Source: Pachyseris speciosa
Taxonomy: Eukaryota > Cnidaria > Anthozoa > Scleractinia > Pachyseridae
Assembly (NCBI GenBank): GCA_016490735.1
Contig: JAEMWC010000009.1
Location: 1,400,001-1,464,000 of the forward strand
Reading direction: 5' to 3'
Length of the DNA stretch: 64,000 bases
The translations under genes and the position numbers were made by a program. Each line of letters begins with the position of its first letter. The first letter of the stretch is position 1. The notes under the pieces were generated by a model. It saw only the letters and a list, made by a program, of their open reading frames with translations. It did no database searches and had not been told where the DNA came from. Shown piece after piece: positions 22,370 through 33,560 of the stretch.

Positions 22370-22870
22370 ATTGACTGCATGATGGAGTAGTCTGGCTTTC
22401 GGTTTCAGTTCAGGTAAGGGATTAGCTTTTTTTTTGGACTAAAACACTGAAATTTCGTATTCCACTGTTTTAGCTGAAACTTGTCCGATCAACAAGCTCA
22501 TTGTACTTTGAAAAATAATGTATCGGATGTTATACACTGGTGGCTTTTCAAGAAAAACGCAAAGAACTTAAAAACAAATGGCCAATGTTTTAAGTTGAAA
22601 TCTCCTTCCATCAAACAGAAAAGTAAATTGATTTTAACAAAACGGATCTATTGTTTAAACGCAAATCTGCAGAAAGGACCGCATATAAAAAAAACAGATG
22701 CCCAGTGAAAAATATGCAAACTCTTCGAGCCCAACCAGTTTCAAGCCAAGCGTAAAGCAAAACGATCACTGGGTTTTTCGCACTGATTATTGACCATTAT
22801 TCGCATCTTACAGTGATTCACAGTGAAGGGAATGAATTACATTATTAGCAATGGCAATGCTTTTTGCTCA
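22370..22870 (-). repeat. Inverted copy of the GPCR 3'-flanking segment
   Basis: Words such as gatcactgggtttttcgca and atcttacagtgattcacagt are the inverse of DNA downstream of the receptor genes (30180-30740 and 36790-37340). No receptor coding remains here. It marks the left edge of the receptor cluster. Confidence 0.5.
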
Positions 22871-22875
22871 GTTTA

Positions 22876-22999
22876 AGCCCTGGTCAAACGGCGCATGATA
22901 GTCGATGATAGTTGATTCTCTCCAAACTATCATCAACTATCACCAACTATCATTCACATGGTCAAACAGCGCATGATAGTCGATGATAGTTGATGATAG

Positions 23000-23042
<43 letters not shown>

Positions 23043-23074
23043 GAAGTGAGACACGAAAATTTGGTTTATCAACG

Positions 23075-23105
<31 letters not shown>

Positions 23106-23193
23106 GGATTCGATTAGCTGACGTTTCGAGCGTTAGCCCTTCGTCGGAGCTCCGACGAAGGGCTAACGCTCGAAACGTCAGCTAATCGAATCC

Positions 23194-23224
<31 letters not shown>

Positions 23225-23846
23225 CGTTGATAAACCAAATTTTCGTGATAGTTGATGATAGTTCACCGGCAGTCGCGCGAGCAAAGGTCACGCGAGCAGC
23301 TAGTTCCAGGCTCTTTCCGCGTAAAATGTGAACACTAAAATGGCTTCGCGAGAGACAAACTTGTAGAAGTATGAATTTATCGCGACCAAAGAGGGCGGCA
23401 GCTTGCTCAATAGTAATCGATTTGTTTTTTTGCGGTGTCTCTTCTAATTCTTGCGAGTTGACACTTTCTTCAGAAGATATCTTCTCTATGTTATCTTGGT
23501 CTTCAATATTTTCGTTGTCATGATTATCATCTTGGATATAAACACGTATTTCTGAAGCTGCAGCTGAGCCTCGCGAGGAACTTTTGGCGGCCATTTTAAA
23601 CGAGCCCGCCGATTTTCGGGGAAAACAGCTGACCAAAAACTATCATGAACTATCATACGCGTGGTCAAACGAGAAAAACTATCATCGACTATCATGAAGA
23701 ATTTGAACAAGCTCAAAATGAATGATAGTTGATGATAGTCGATGATAGTGCATGATAGTTGGTGGTCAAACGGAAGCGCGCGCTTCAACTATCATCGACT
23801 ATCATCAGCTATCATCGACTATCATGCGCCGTTTGACCAGGGCTTA
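22876..23846. mobile_element. TA-flanked MITE with subterminal ATGATAGT repeats and a nested palindrome
   Basis: The ends are AGCCCTGGTCAAACGGCGCA and its inverse tgcgccgtttgaccagggct, flanked by TA on both sides. Near both ends the word GATGATAGT or its inverse recurs many times. A perfect palindrome at 23056-23246 sits inside. On the minus strand a frame of 143 codons crosses the right half (23636-23205), but its C-terminal third reads the palindrome and repeats, so I do not call it a gene. Confidence 0.6.
23056..23246. repeat. Perfect ~190-bp palindrome
   Basis: The centre is cgtcggagctccgacg near 23148. The arms contain gctaacgctcgaaacgtcag and its inverse, and end in gataaaccaaattttcg. 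The same core word is common in repeats of marine invertebrates, from memory. Confidence 0.85.
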
Positions 23847-23847
23847 G

Positions 23848-25720
23848 GTCGCGCAGGATACAGTGCGTACTTGCCTATGAATAAATTCATAAACCGAATT
23901 TAAAGGGTAAGTGTTTCAGTTTCAAGCTTCAAATCTCTGAAAGTTGAGGGTCGATTCCGTTAAAAATTGACTTTGACTTTAGTGGATGGTAATTTTACAT
24001 CTTGATTGTTATTTTACCGGCGGCATTAGACGATGATATTTTAGGCTGCTTAAGTGAGAACTGCAGAATTGAACAAGTTTGTGCCAAGCTTTCTCATTGG
24101 GAAGCGCAGTAAATTAAATGGTTTGATGAAAAATGGTAGATCAATACCTTTTTTATCATTTGACAGAGATATATTTTCTAATATCGAGACTTTTTGAAAG
24201 TTATTGGCTTCTAAAGGCATAAAAATGTGAAGTGTGGACTTAAGCTTTCTGAAGCGTTTGATCTTCTTTTAGAAAGTTATTTTTGCAATTCCGTTTCTGT
24301 CACATCACAATAAAGTACACAAAGAAAGTTTATGTCCCCGGGTATTTCCTGAAATTCCATATTCGTGGCGAAAACTTGGAAACAAAATTGCAACCTTTCT
24401 GTCTCCCAAAATTATATATAGAAGTCAATAATTTATTCAATAACGTGCACTTTTAAAGCCACGAAACTAATCATGGTAATTCCCGCCTTTCAGTGCACCT
24501 GGTGTATGAACGATCCAGGAAAAGGGATTTCATTTTAAATTTCCTTGTTAGTGTATCGTTTTGGGAGCAATGAGCGATAACACGTAAATGTCATTAGTTT
24601 TTTTTAATACCTAAGAAGTTAATACTTCAAGATTTCAATCACACTAGTAAGTACTGATACACCGAAAACATGATTTATTGAATAACTGTTACTGAGAACT
24701 AAAAACAATCTTCTCATGAATATATTTCGAGTGTTTTCGGACTTTTCGGAACAGTCGTCACAGTTCGTGTATACTCTTAAAGGTCACGCAGGACACTTAC
24801 CTATGAATAAATTCATGAGCCAAATTTATGGGGTAGGTGTTTCCTTTTCAAGTTTCAAATCTCTGAATTGTGAGGGTCGATTCCGCTGGAATTTCACAGG
24901 GGTCTCGGTGGATGATAGAATTACATCGTGATGATCGTTTTAAAGGCGGATCGCGATTTACGGTGATGGTTTAGGCTGCTAAAGTTAGAAATGGGAAAAT
25001 CAATGTTTGTATCCGAGTTTTCTGATTGAGAAGCGCAGTAAAGTAAATGGTTTAATTAATTAGTGATAAAGAATAACCTCTTCTGTGATGTGACAGAAGC
25101 AGATGTCTTAGTTTCAAGACTCGTTGAAAATTATTGGCTTCCATTGGGGTAAAAAGGTGAAACTTAGACTTTAGAGCGTCAGCTGATCTTCTTTGTGAAG
25201 TTTAACTGTTTTTGAAATTTTGCTTCTGTCACATCACAGTATAACATGCTAAGTTTATCTCCCTGGTGTATCGGCTTTTGAAGTTCTATATCCATGATGA
25301 AAACTAGCACAAAAAGTTTCGCCTCCGAAGATGGAACGAGTCCGCTAATGTGTTCAAAAATGTGGAAGAAGTTCATACTTCGAGATTTCAATCACATGTG
25401 CAATTAGCAATACGCGCAACACACAATGTATTGAATAAATTTAGAATGTAAAAGTTCTTCTCATGAATAGAGCGTTTTCATTCAAGTGACTACCGGCCAT
25501 ATTGGTTTACTGGAACAAAAGAAAGTATTTGCATAAAAATAAAGTTCAATTCCCAGAGGATTAGTTTGGGACACCAATATGGCCGCCGTTTCTTTGTTTT
25601 GGAACAGCAACATGGCCGCTGTGATGTCACGTGAAAACACTCTATACTCCGTGCATCGTCGGAATCAGTCGCACGTTTCGTGCATACTTTTTAAGTAAAT
25701 GCATACGTAATGAGATTAAG
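23848..25720. repeat. Diverged tandem duplication, unit about 930 bp
   Basis: DNA from 23848 (ggtcgcgcaggatac, tatgaataaattcat, ggctgcttaagtgagaa) repeats from 24781 (ggtcacgcaggacac, tatgaataaattcat, ggctgctaaagttagaa). The second unit contains a MITE at 25469-25643 that is absent from the first. Confidence 0.6.
25469..25643. mobile_element. Short TIR MITE
   Basis: The inverted ends are AGAGCGTTTTCA and tgaaaacactct. Internal inverse words are ccggccatattgg and ccaatatggccgcc. The paralogous unit reads straight through (catgaatatatttcg near 24722), giving the empty site. Confidence 0.6.
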
Positions 25721-26029
25721 TTTCCTGCGCGGCCTTAAATAAATATATACGCCGGTAATAGATAGTTATGAGAGCCACTGTTCTCCGCGACCTTAACTTC
25801 AGCTCAGTTAAGAGGTTGGCAATTCTCCCGATAGTTGCTGTTCGGCTGTTACAACAAAATTGTCTGCGTGTTCAGTGGCATTGTCATTGCAATTGCGGTT
25901 CGCATTTGTTCGGTTCTGGATGTTGTAGATTTTCTTCTTTGTCTTCTGTATCGCTTGGAGTCTAAACTCTATCTGTAAAATCATCTTTATCTAAACTATC
26001 ATCCTCTTGTAAAGTTTCTCAGCCTTCAG

Positions 26030-26930
26030 CGACGTTCACCGTTCTAAAAGTTAACTCGATGAACGCGATGCGAAACTGACGCATTCTGACCGAGTAAATA
26101 ATTGAATTGAATTAAGAGTTTAACAGAGCAGTAATACTGCGAAAATATGACCAACTATATATGACCAACTATATATGTTTCCTTGGATGCCTCCTTCAAA
26201 TACTTAACACAGAGAGGATTAAAAGCGTTGGTTTAAACGCCTTTTGCTCTCTCTTAAATTTTAACCTCGCCTCTTGTGTAACTTGCTGAGCTGCGAGTTG
26301 CTGCTCGTGTCGGCGGGTTTCACGGAAAACTGCAACATGGCAGAAAATGATGAAGACCAGTGTCAGACTAATCAATGTACTATTGATGTCTAAAAAGGCA
26401 ATTTTGCCAAAGGCCATCGGAATTTGGACAATTACGGACAGAAGCCAAGCCAAGGCAGAAGGTGTGGTGACGAGAGAGACGTAAGCGAAAGGGTGTTTTA
26501 TGGCAAGGAACCGTTCACCGCTTGGCAAGGCCAGGTGGAGTAGGGAAGCATTCCAGAGACAGCACATTGAAGTTCTTACGAAGGCTTGCAACGAACACGC
26601 CCCACTAGAACTGTTATTACGTAATATGGTAATTAATGTCGCGATGAAAACAGGGTGAATTACGAGCCCCACAATAAAGTCAGTCGACGCCAGCGCTGCA
26701 AGTAAAATGTTGGACTTGTGGGCTCTCAATCGGCGAGACTTCACTTTCACCGCGATCATCACCAACGCGTTCATTAGAGTGGTGAAAGGAAATACGGGAT
26801 GGTGATGATTATGATGGGGATAAGACTCTCTCGGACGTGTGTGTGAGTCTGCTGAAGTCTTCCGACCAGGGCGTAAAAAACACAGCCTGAGGGTAAAGTC
26901 TCTTGGCTTTGAAGGCTCAAGTTGTTCATT
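26030..26930 (-). pseudogene. Rhodopsin-like GPCR pseudogene
   Basis: This is a copy of the receptor family at 28903, on the other strand. The longest frame (26774-26196) covers TM1 to the start of TM6. It holds ALASTDFIVGLV, GERFLAIKHPFAY and the HEQQLAAQQV loop. Damage is visible: the N-terminal part upstream of the ATG is frameshifted, about seven residues before TM4 are missing (TTPS joins ALAWLL directly), and most of TM6 is deleted. A diverged TM7 end can still be traced down to about 26035. It probably makes no receptor. Confidence 0.75.
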
Positions 26931-26999
26931 TTTCTTCTTTTATCGGCACAACCATGAGAAAAATCAAAAGATGATCGTCCTGCTTAGCTGTCGGTTTCG

Positions 27000-27600
27000 A
27001 AGAGTTTCCTTTGTTAAATTGCGATATTTTTCGCTTGGCTAATGGCAACTTTTTGTTTTTTTTTTCGCGGCCGTTCCTGCAGATTTGCATAATTTAAACA
27101 ATTTCCCCGTTTTTCAGTTGTTAAAATCCATTTACTTTTCTGTTTCCGGATAGCCAAGATTAAAAGAGATTTCAACTTAAAAAACACTAGCAAACATTTT
27201 TAAAGTTTTCTTGAAAACCGCCCCCAAAATATCCGGCTTTCCGGCTTTTTTTATAACATCCGCTACATTACGATTCTTCAAAATGCAATGAGCTTGTTGA
27301 TTGGACAAGTTTTGGTCAAGTTCCTTGGAAGAAAATTGCCAAAAAAGCTTTCGAAACAAAGGTATTGCCGGGAAGCAATGAAATACGAAATATTTGACAG
27401 TTTTTGACCAAACGAGCGAATCCCTTACCTGAACTAAACCGAAAGGCTGATTTCTCAAAAGTCTTTCATGCAGCCAATTTGCTTCCACTTTGTCAGAATT
27501 AAAAAAATATGTTGTTGAACTTGTTTCAGTCACAACTATAATTTTCCATGACTTATCTGAGGTACTGAGTCAATGAATAAATATAAACGGCTCCAATTAT
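27000..27600 (+). repeat. GPCR 3'-flank homologue without a receptor
   Basis: It is collinear with 30180-30790 and 36790-37380: tggtttcgaa, ctgcagattt, ccaaataattttccatgact and a gagtcaat run recur in diverged form. It shows that a further receptor copy once stood here. Confidence 0.5.
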
Positions 27601-27894
27601 CAAGTACTGACGTGATCAGAATTGTCAACTGCCATTATTTTAGCAGAGACAATTACACATTTTTCCCTTCAAAGTCATTTTATTTTACAGGAATTCAATA
27701 ACATCTTCGGGAGAACATATTCACGAATAAATCAGTGTTCATTTTTAATCATCCGTTGGTTCATTTGCTCAATTATCGTGCTACTGGCTAATGGATTTTC
27801 AATAGTATCACTGGAACACAATATCATTTTCTTTATTCTAAAGTCTATTATGTCGTTTACATGTTTTGAAAGTCATTACATATGGTTTATTGGC

Positions 27895-27945
27895 AGAGCG
27901 TGAAGTCAAGATGGCGGGATAGTGCCCGAGTTCTTTTTTTGCGTG

Positions 27946-27978
<33 letters not shown>

Positions 27979-28025
27979 CACGCCAAAAAAGAACGAGGCC
28001 AATATCCCGCCATCTTGACCGAACA
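27895..28025. repeat. Long hairpin, arms ~55 bp
   Basis: The left arm holds gtcaagatggcgggata and gcgtgtttatggacc, the right arm their inverses, and the centre is gagacgaagtcgag. A smaller inverse pair (gtcaagatggctcc and atcttgacc) follows at 28115-28135. The layout resembles the hairpin elements at 6955 and 20472. Confidence 0.6.
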
Positions 28026-28902
28026 AGTTTGGTCAGTAAAGGATTTATTACATGACTCAAAGGACGCTATAAAAAGACAGTAAAAAGCGGGACGAACAGG
28101 CTATCCCGAGCGGTCAAGATGGCTCCATCTTGACCTCGCGGGTAGCCAATCACAGCAGGAGAATTGACTCATCTTGACCGCTGAAGGAGCCAGTCATATA
28201 ATAATGACCAGCCGAACCAACAGAAAATAGCTAAAACTAACACACCACTCCTACACTTCGCGACATGAAGAAAAGAGAAAGAAATGAAACATACAGGGAG
28301 TATTTATACTCTGTGCGTGAAATAATCGGGATGGCTTGACAAAATGTATACATTACCTAATAATACACAACCGGCAAACACACAACCGGCAAACGGGAAA
28401 ATCGTGGTCACGTGGTCACTCTTGCTGGCCACGTTTCACGTGAACGCGGTGCTAAATCTTTCTAATACAACTGATGAGACTTTGTAAAGAAGGTGATGAG
28501 AAAATACAACACAAGTGAAAAACACTAACGAGCTCGCTAAAGTACAATTACAAGGTGTTAACGATCTAGGGACAAAGTTTCGCGATTAACATAACGAACT
28601 TATTTTATTTATTATTATTTTTTTTTTCAGTACTGTACATCTGTACATTAATAATTTTATTGCTTTCGGTGGGCATACAATTGTTTATGGCTATATTCAA
28701 AGTGACATTAAAATACTAAGAGGCATCGCCCCTGTGAATGCAAATCTTTTGAGACAAGAGTGGACAAAAGAGAAAAGGTTCCGGAAACTGAGTTTGAAAG
28801 CAAAACAAACGTTTTCAAATCAACCGGTTTTAAGCAAAAGGCAAACGGTGAGAACGGCAAACACAGCTGAATTAGTTAACAGTTAGAGGAGAAAGAAGAA
28901 AA

Positions 28903-29862
28903 ATGAACTTGAGTCTGCAAAGCCAAGAGAGGATCCCCGTAGACTGTGAGCTCTACGCTCCATTGGGAACTGGTCAACAGCCTTATCCGTACGTTCGAGC
29001 GTGTCTTATCTTCCTCGTAATCATCAACATCCTCACATTTCCTTGCACCATTGCACTGAACGCTTTGGTGCTGATCGCGGTAAAAGTGAATTCTCGATTG
29101 AGAGCCCACAAGTCCAACATTTTACTCGCTGCTCTGGCTTCGACTGACTTCATTGCAGGGCTCGTAACTCAGCCAATTTGGATCGCCACGTTAATAACCA
29201 TCTTACTAGACGAATTAAAAAGTTCTATTAGAGCGTGTTCGTTGCAACTCCTCACAAGAACTTCAATGAGCTTTCTCTGGAATGCCTCTCTATTTCACCT
29301 GGCCTTGCTTAGCGGTGAACGCTTCCTGGCCATAAAACATCCTTTCACTTACACCGCTCTCGTCACCACACCTCGTTTGCTGACTGCTTCTGGCTTGGCG
29401 TGGCTTCTGTCCGTAATTGCCCAAATTCCGATGGCCTTTGGCAAAATTGCCTTTTTAGTCGTCAATAGTACATCGATTATTCTGACGCTGGCCTTCATCA
29501 TTTTCTGCCATGTTACAGTTTTCCGTGAAACCCGCCGACACGAGCAACAACTCGCAACTCAGCAAGTTGCACAAGAGGCGAGGAGAAAATTTAAGGGAGA
29601 GCAAAAGGCGTTTAAACTAACACTTTTAATCCTCGCCGTGTTATTCTTATGTTATTTACCCTTAGTTTTATTTAGAATTTTTTTCGCCAAGTATTCGAAT
29701 GAAGCATCTAAGGAAGCAGGGTATATAGTTGGTAATTTCGCGGCATTACCGGTGCTGTTAAACTCTTTACTCAATCCAATTATTTACTCGGTCAGAATTC
29801 GTCAGTTTCGCATCGCGTTCTTTGAGTTAATTTGTAAAACTGTGAACAGTGCTGAAACTTGA
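28903..29862 (+). CDS. Rhodopsin-like (class A) G-protein-coupled receptor, intronless
   Basis: This is a plasma-membrane receptor coupling an unknown ligand to G proteins. The 319-residue frame has seven hydrophobic segments: TM1 ~34-60 with N53, TM2 ~71-95 with D82, TM3 ~112-137 ending in E139-R140-F141 (DRY position), TM4 ~160-180 with W167, TM5 ~190-210, TM6 ~238-262, and TM7 ~273-297 with N291-P-I-I-Y295. C112 sits at the usual TM3 disulfide position but the second outer loop has no partner Cys. TM6 has C250-Y-L-P instead of CWxP. Missing that disulfide is seen in the MECA-type group (melanocortin, adenosine-like), so I place it loosely there. The ATG follows a purine-rich stretch. It is the only intact member here; three other copies are broken. 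Confidence 0.9.
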   Translation: MNLSLQSQERIPVDCELYAPLGTGQQPYPYVRACLIFLVIINILTFPCTIALNALVLIAVKVNSRLRAHKSNILLAALASTDFIAGLVTQPIWIATLITILLDELKSSIRACSLQLLTRTSMSFLWNASLFHLALLSGERFLAIKHPFTYTALVTTPRLLTASGLAWLLSVIAQIPMAFGKIAFLVVNSTSIILTLAFIIFCHVTVFRETRRHEQQLATQQVAQEARRKFKGEQKAFKLTLLILAVLFLCYLPLVLFRIFFAKYSNEASKEAGYIVGNFAALPVLLNSLLNPIIYSVRIRQFRIAFFELICKTVNSAET

Positions 29863-31580
29863 GATGCGAGTGTTTGGAACGCCAAACCGAACTGTGATTA
29901 GGATTGAAGCGAGACAAGAAGACAGGGAAGAAAATCGGCAAAATTCAGAACAAACAAATGCGAACGGGAAATGGCAGTGACATCATGCTTTAAAACGCCG
30001 ACAATTTTGTTGTATAACAGCCAATCGGCGGAGTTATCAACGTCTTAATTGAGCTGAACTTAACAAAATTAAAAAGTGGACTGCAAAACAGCTGTATTTT
30101 TGCGTTGGTCGAATGCGAGGTCTCGTCAAGAGAAAGGTTTTGCAGTATAAATTAAAAGCGTTGCCAATATGTAATTCATTCACTGTAAGATGCAAAAATT
30201 CAATGCGAAAAACCCAGTGATGGTCTTGCTTAGCTGTGAGCTTAAAATTGGTTGGTTTCGAAAGTTTGCTTTGTTAAAATGCGGTATTTTTCAATTGGCA
30301 TCTGTTGTTTTTAGATTCAATTGTTTCTGCAGATTTCCATTTTAACAACGGAATGGCCCTGTTTTGTTAAAATCAATTTTCTTTTCTTTTTCCGGATTGT
30401 CATGGTGGAAAGAGATTAAATTGTAGACTTACCAAAAAATCTCATTGCTTCGTTTCCTTTTATGACATTCGCGACATTAGTTTTCAAAGTTTTGATTGGA
30501 AAAGTTTTCGTTAAGTTCCGAGCAAGAAAATAGTATCAAAGAAAAAGCGCTCGAAAGAAAAGTATGGCCAAAAAAAATAATGGGTACAAAATTTGACAAG
30601 CCGTAATCCCTTGCCTGAGCTAAACCGAAGGGCTGACTCCTCTGTCATGCGCCCAATTTCCTTTCTCTTTGTCACGAGTAAAAAAAGTGTTGTTGAACTT
30701 GTGTTTATGCCAAATAATTTTCCATGACTCATCTGAGATAATGAGTCAATTAATGAAAATTAACGGTGCTAATTATCAAGTCCCGACCTAGAATAGTCAA
30801 CTGCCATTTTGTCAAAACAATTAATTATTACTTGTGGTTCCTTGATATTTTTTTGGCTAAAACCAATACAAATTCATCACCTCACGTCAAATCACCCGGC
30901 AAGGAGAACAAAATCGTCATAAATTCAACTAGAAAGCAATCCGAAATAAGCCTACAAACTGCAAAACATTTGCGAGGAACTCAGAAAATTATTTGGCGCG
31001 TTTTATTTTTTCGCTGTCATGTCGATCAAATGTTCGGCGAGTTTTTCGGCGAGTTAATCCCAACCATCAAAAACTGAACTTTACTACGAAAAGTTTCAAG
31101 TATTACATTTGCTCGATCGTCGGCTCCTTTTGTGTCATTTTACTGGTTACATGGAAGAGCTCAGTCTTTTTCCTTTTCTACACGAACCAAGAAACCGCCC
31201 CCCAACTCATTCTAAATCACGTGAACTATGACGGGAGGGGAACTAAATATTCACAATTTAAAAAGAAAGCAACAACTTTTCGCGAAATAAACGGAGACAA
31301 ACTAAAATTTATTCGAGTGGGCGAGGAGTTAATACTGATCAGAATCTTCTCCGAAAAGTTTCAAGTGTCCAACATGAATGTTTAAATTAACAGCGAGCCG
31401 AGTCAATCAACGAGGAACTCGACCAGCAGTGATAAGAACGCCACTAAACAACAAAAACAGTCGCTCTGCACGTGCGTTTTTTAAAAGCCCCCGCTATTCA
31501 ATCAAACATTTTCTTGCAACGTGTTTTTAGCTGCCTCGCTCAACTTTGCATTGAAATCTAGTTTCCATGTTTGGTCTAGA
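29863..31580 (+). other. GPCR 3' flank, no independent gene
   Basis: Short ORFs (30766-31077, 30993-31385) exist, but the matching stretch in the duplicated copy is interrupted differently, so I read them as chance. The block is a shared flank of the receptor family. Confidence 0.4.
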
Positions 31581-32255
31581 TCAAACATTTTTTCCAACAT
31601 CTCGCGTTACGAACATATGTTTGATCGTTTAGCCAACCCAACCAACAAAGCGTGCACAGCCGGTAAATAGCAACCAAATGAACCACATCATGTCTAAATT
31701 TCAGCGATAACACGCAAAAATCGTTTTGCGGACTCACATTGTCTGGTGTTTGGTTAAACATGTTTCTTTCTTTTTCTTAATTCAACCCCATCGCTATTAA
31801 TTTGGTTCCTACCGGAACAGTTCGCCGAAATTGTACACGTTGAAAGAGTTGCAATTGTTGCAATTTGGCTACAAATACTTTGAGATGCAATGTATCCTTG
31901 TGCCGTCCATGTCTTGCGAGTTAACCATAAACACGAAAAACAAATTATCTATAATCGCTGTTAAACACAAAATCCTTTTTGAAGAGTTGAAAACGCTGAA
32001 ACTATAGTCGCAAATATTCCAAAGAAACGTTTCTCTGTTTGACTCGAAACATCTGTCAATTGAACAGGCGGCGTTAAAATGGGGAATTCCAGCTTTTCTT
32101 TTGAGTAAACGCTCACAGTGACATTACATAAACGCATTCAAGGAAAAGCTTTATGAAATTATCATATGATGCCGCTAATTCGATGGCGGCTCAGTTTTAA
32201 CCCAGCAAGGCTTATGTGCTTATGTTAAGCGGTATACCTTACTTTGGAAAAGATT
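31581..32255. other. Intergenic part of duplicated block and its right edge
   Basis: No coding signal is seen. Homology to the second copy ends just after the word gatggcggctcagttttaa. Confidence 0.35.
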
Positions 32256-32299
32256 GGGACCGAGTGGCCGCGCAAACGATAGTGGGATTGTTTGGTGAG

Positions 32300-32680
32300 G
32301 AGCGGAGCGCTTACTGTTTGCACGGAAAACCGGTTGGAATGGAACGCTGACTATGGAACAGGCTTTTCCTGTCAAAGCAGTTTGGCTAGTCCAAGAGCGT
32401 TAACCAACTGCATAAAAAATCGGTTGGAACTGAATGGAACGTTCCCTAGGGTACTGGCTTTTCCCATCAAAGTGATCGAAGAGCGCGCGAAAACGGTCCG
32501 TGACAAGCATGGTTTGACGAATGGTAGAGAAATTTTTCGGTCATTTCGGTTGGAATGGAAAAAGGAGGAATACGTCTCCGGATTTCCATCTTTTACGGAA
32601 ACTTTCCGGTGGAATGAGCTGTGTCTTTTGAATTTCCAACCGCAATTTCCGGGTTTTGTTGAAAAATGGTAAACGACCGC
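32300..32680. mobile_element. Small TIR element related to the ends of the 10-kb element
   Basis: The left end reads cttactgtttgcacggaaaa and ccggttggaatgg. The inverse of the right end reads gtttaccatttttcaacaaa and cggttggaaa. Both resemble the termini at 11365 (CTTACCATTTG, ATCCGGAAATTTCGGTTTG), which suggests one TIR family. Confidence 0.4.
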
Positions 32681-32839
32681 GTATTGCGAAACAATCGCGT
32701 CTACCCCAAATAATCACACAATCCGTTACACGGACTGTCGATCCCAGTCCATTGCAAAAGGAGGTTGCAAGGCGTGCATACAACATTCATTCCCAGGCTA
32801 TGCACATTTAATAGCGATATCAATATGTTTCCTTTTTGG

Positions 32840-33165
32840 CAAAAACAGCATTCGGCATTTGAAAATTTGATGACGCGAAAAATGCTGTAGTAGGTCATCT
32901 CCGCGGGGATGAAAACACTGTGAATTTTTAATGATTTCAGGGTGCGAGGGTTTTAAAGCACAAATTATAAACAGGCTCTCTTATGAAGCAATTTCATATT
33001 TTATCTACAAATACTAATTGCTGCTTGTATATTAAAACAAGGGAATCAAAGCTTAAAAAGTAAAAGTAACATTGTAAAGTTCCTTTGAAGACAGCGTATT
33101 TACTTCTCTTGGTTCTCTCTGAGTCTGTTCATATTGTACAGATAACGTCAACTGAATACGGATAC
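32840..33165. repeat. Dispersed ~325-bp repeat, copy 1
   Basis: It matches 56330-56660: gcatttgaaaatttgatg, ttttaaagcacaaattataa, gtaacattgtaaagttcctt and gataacgtcaactgaa. On the minus strand both copies keep an open piece reading TQREPREVNTLSSKELYNVT or a close variant. Both copies adjoin a G-rich tandem array. Confidence 0.6.
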
Positions 33166-33560
33166 GGGGCGAGGCAGGGGTAGAGCGAAGGAGGGAGGAA
33201 GGAAGGGATAGAAGGAGGGAGGGAAGGAGAGAGGACAGATGGATGGACGGAGGGAGGCAGGAAGATGGAGGGAGGCAGGAACGGAGAGAGGGAAGGAGTA
33301 AGGGAGTGAGGAAGAGACAAAGGGAGGCAGCAAGACGGAGGGAGGCAGGGACGGAGAAAGGGATAGAGGCAGGGAGGGAGGCAGGGAGGGAGGGAGGCAG
33401 AGACGGAGGAAGGCAGGGACGGAGGAAGGGCGGGAGTAAGGGAGTGAGGAAGAGACAAAGGGAGGCAGCAAGACGGAGGGAGGCAGGGACGGAGGAAGGG
33501 CGGGAGTAAGGGAGTGAGGAAGAGACAGAGGGAGGCAGGAAGACGGAGGGAGGCAGGGAC
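33166..33560 (+). repeat. GGGAGGCAG-type tandem array
   Basis: It is built of (ggga), (ggcag) and (gacgga) words. A ~93-bp higher-order unit (gagtaagggagtgaggaag, agacaaagggaggcagcaag) is repeated at least three times. It reads open in several frames, giving fake Ser/Pro/Leu-rich ORFs on the minus strand. Confidence 0.85.

Larger units (their letters stand above)
28210..32200 (+). repeat. Segmental duplication copy 1 (contains the intact GPCR)
   Basis: From gacatgaagaaaagagaaag to ggcggctcagttttaa this block is collinear with 34945-38835. Upstream DNA, the receptor gene and ~2.3 kb of downstream flank are all duplicated. Small indels separate the copies. Confidence 0.8.

Noticed and set aside
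23205..23636. 143-codon minus-strand ORF with an acidic centre
   Set aside because: Its C-terminal third translates a palindrome and the MITE's subterminal repeats, and I see no homologue. It might hold a transposon exon but the support is too weak.
22870..23846. Bacterial-style toxin, phage or defence system
   Set aside because: Nothing in the window has prokaryotic gene density, ribosome-binding sites or operon structure; the only dense repeats are eukaryotic transposon ends.
30766..31385. Two overlapping ORFs of 103 and 130 codons downstream of the GPCR
   Set aside because: The homologous stretch at 37360-37980 breaks the frames at different points, so they are not maintained as coding.
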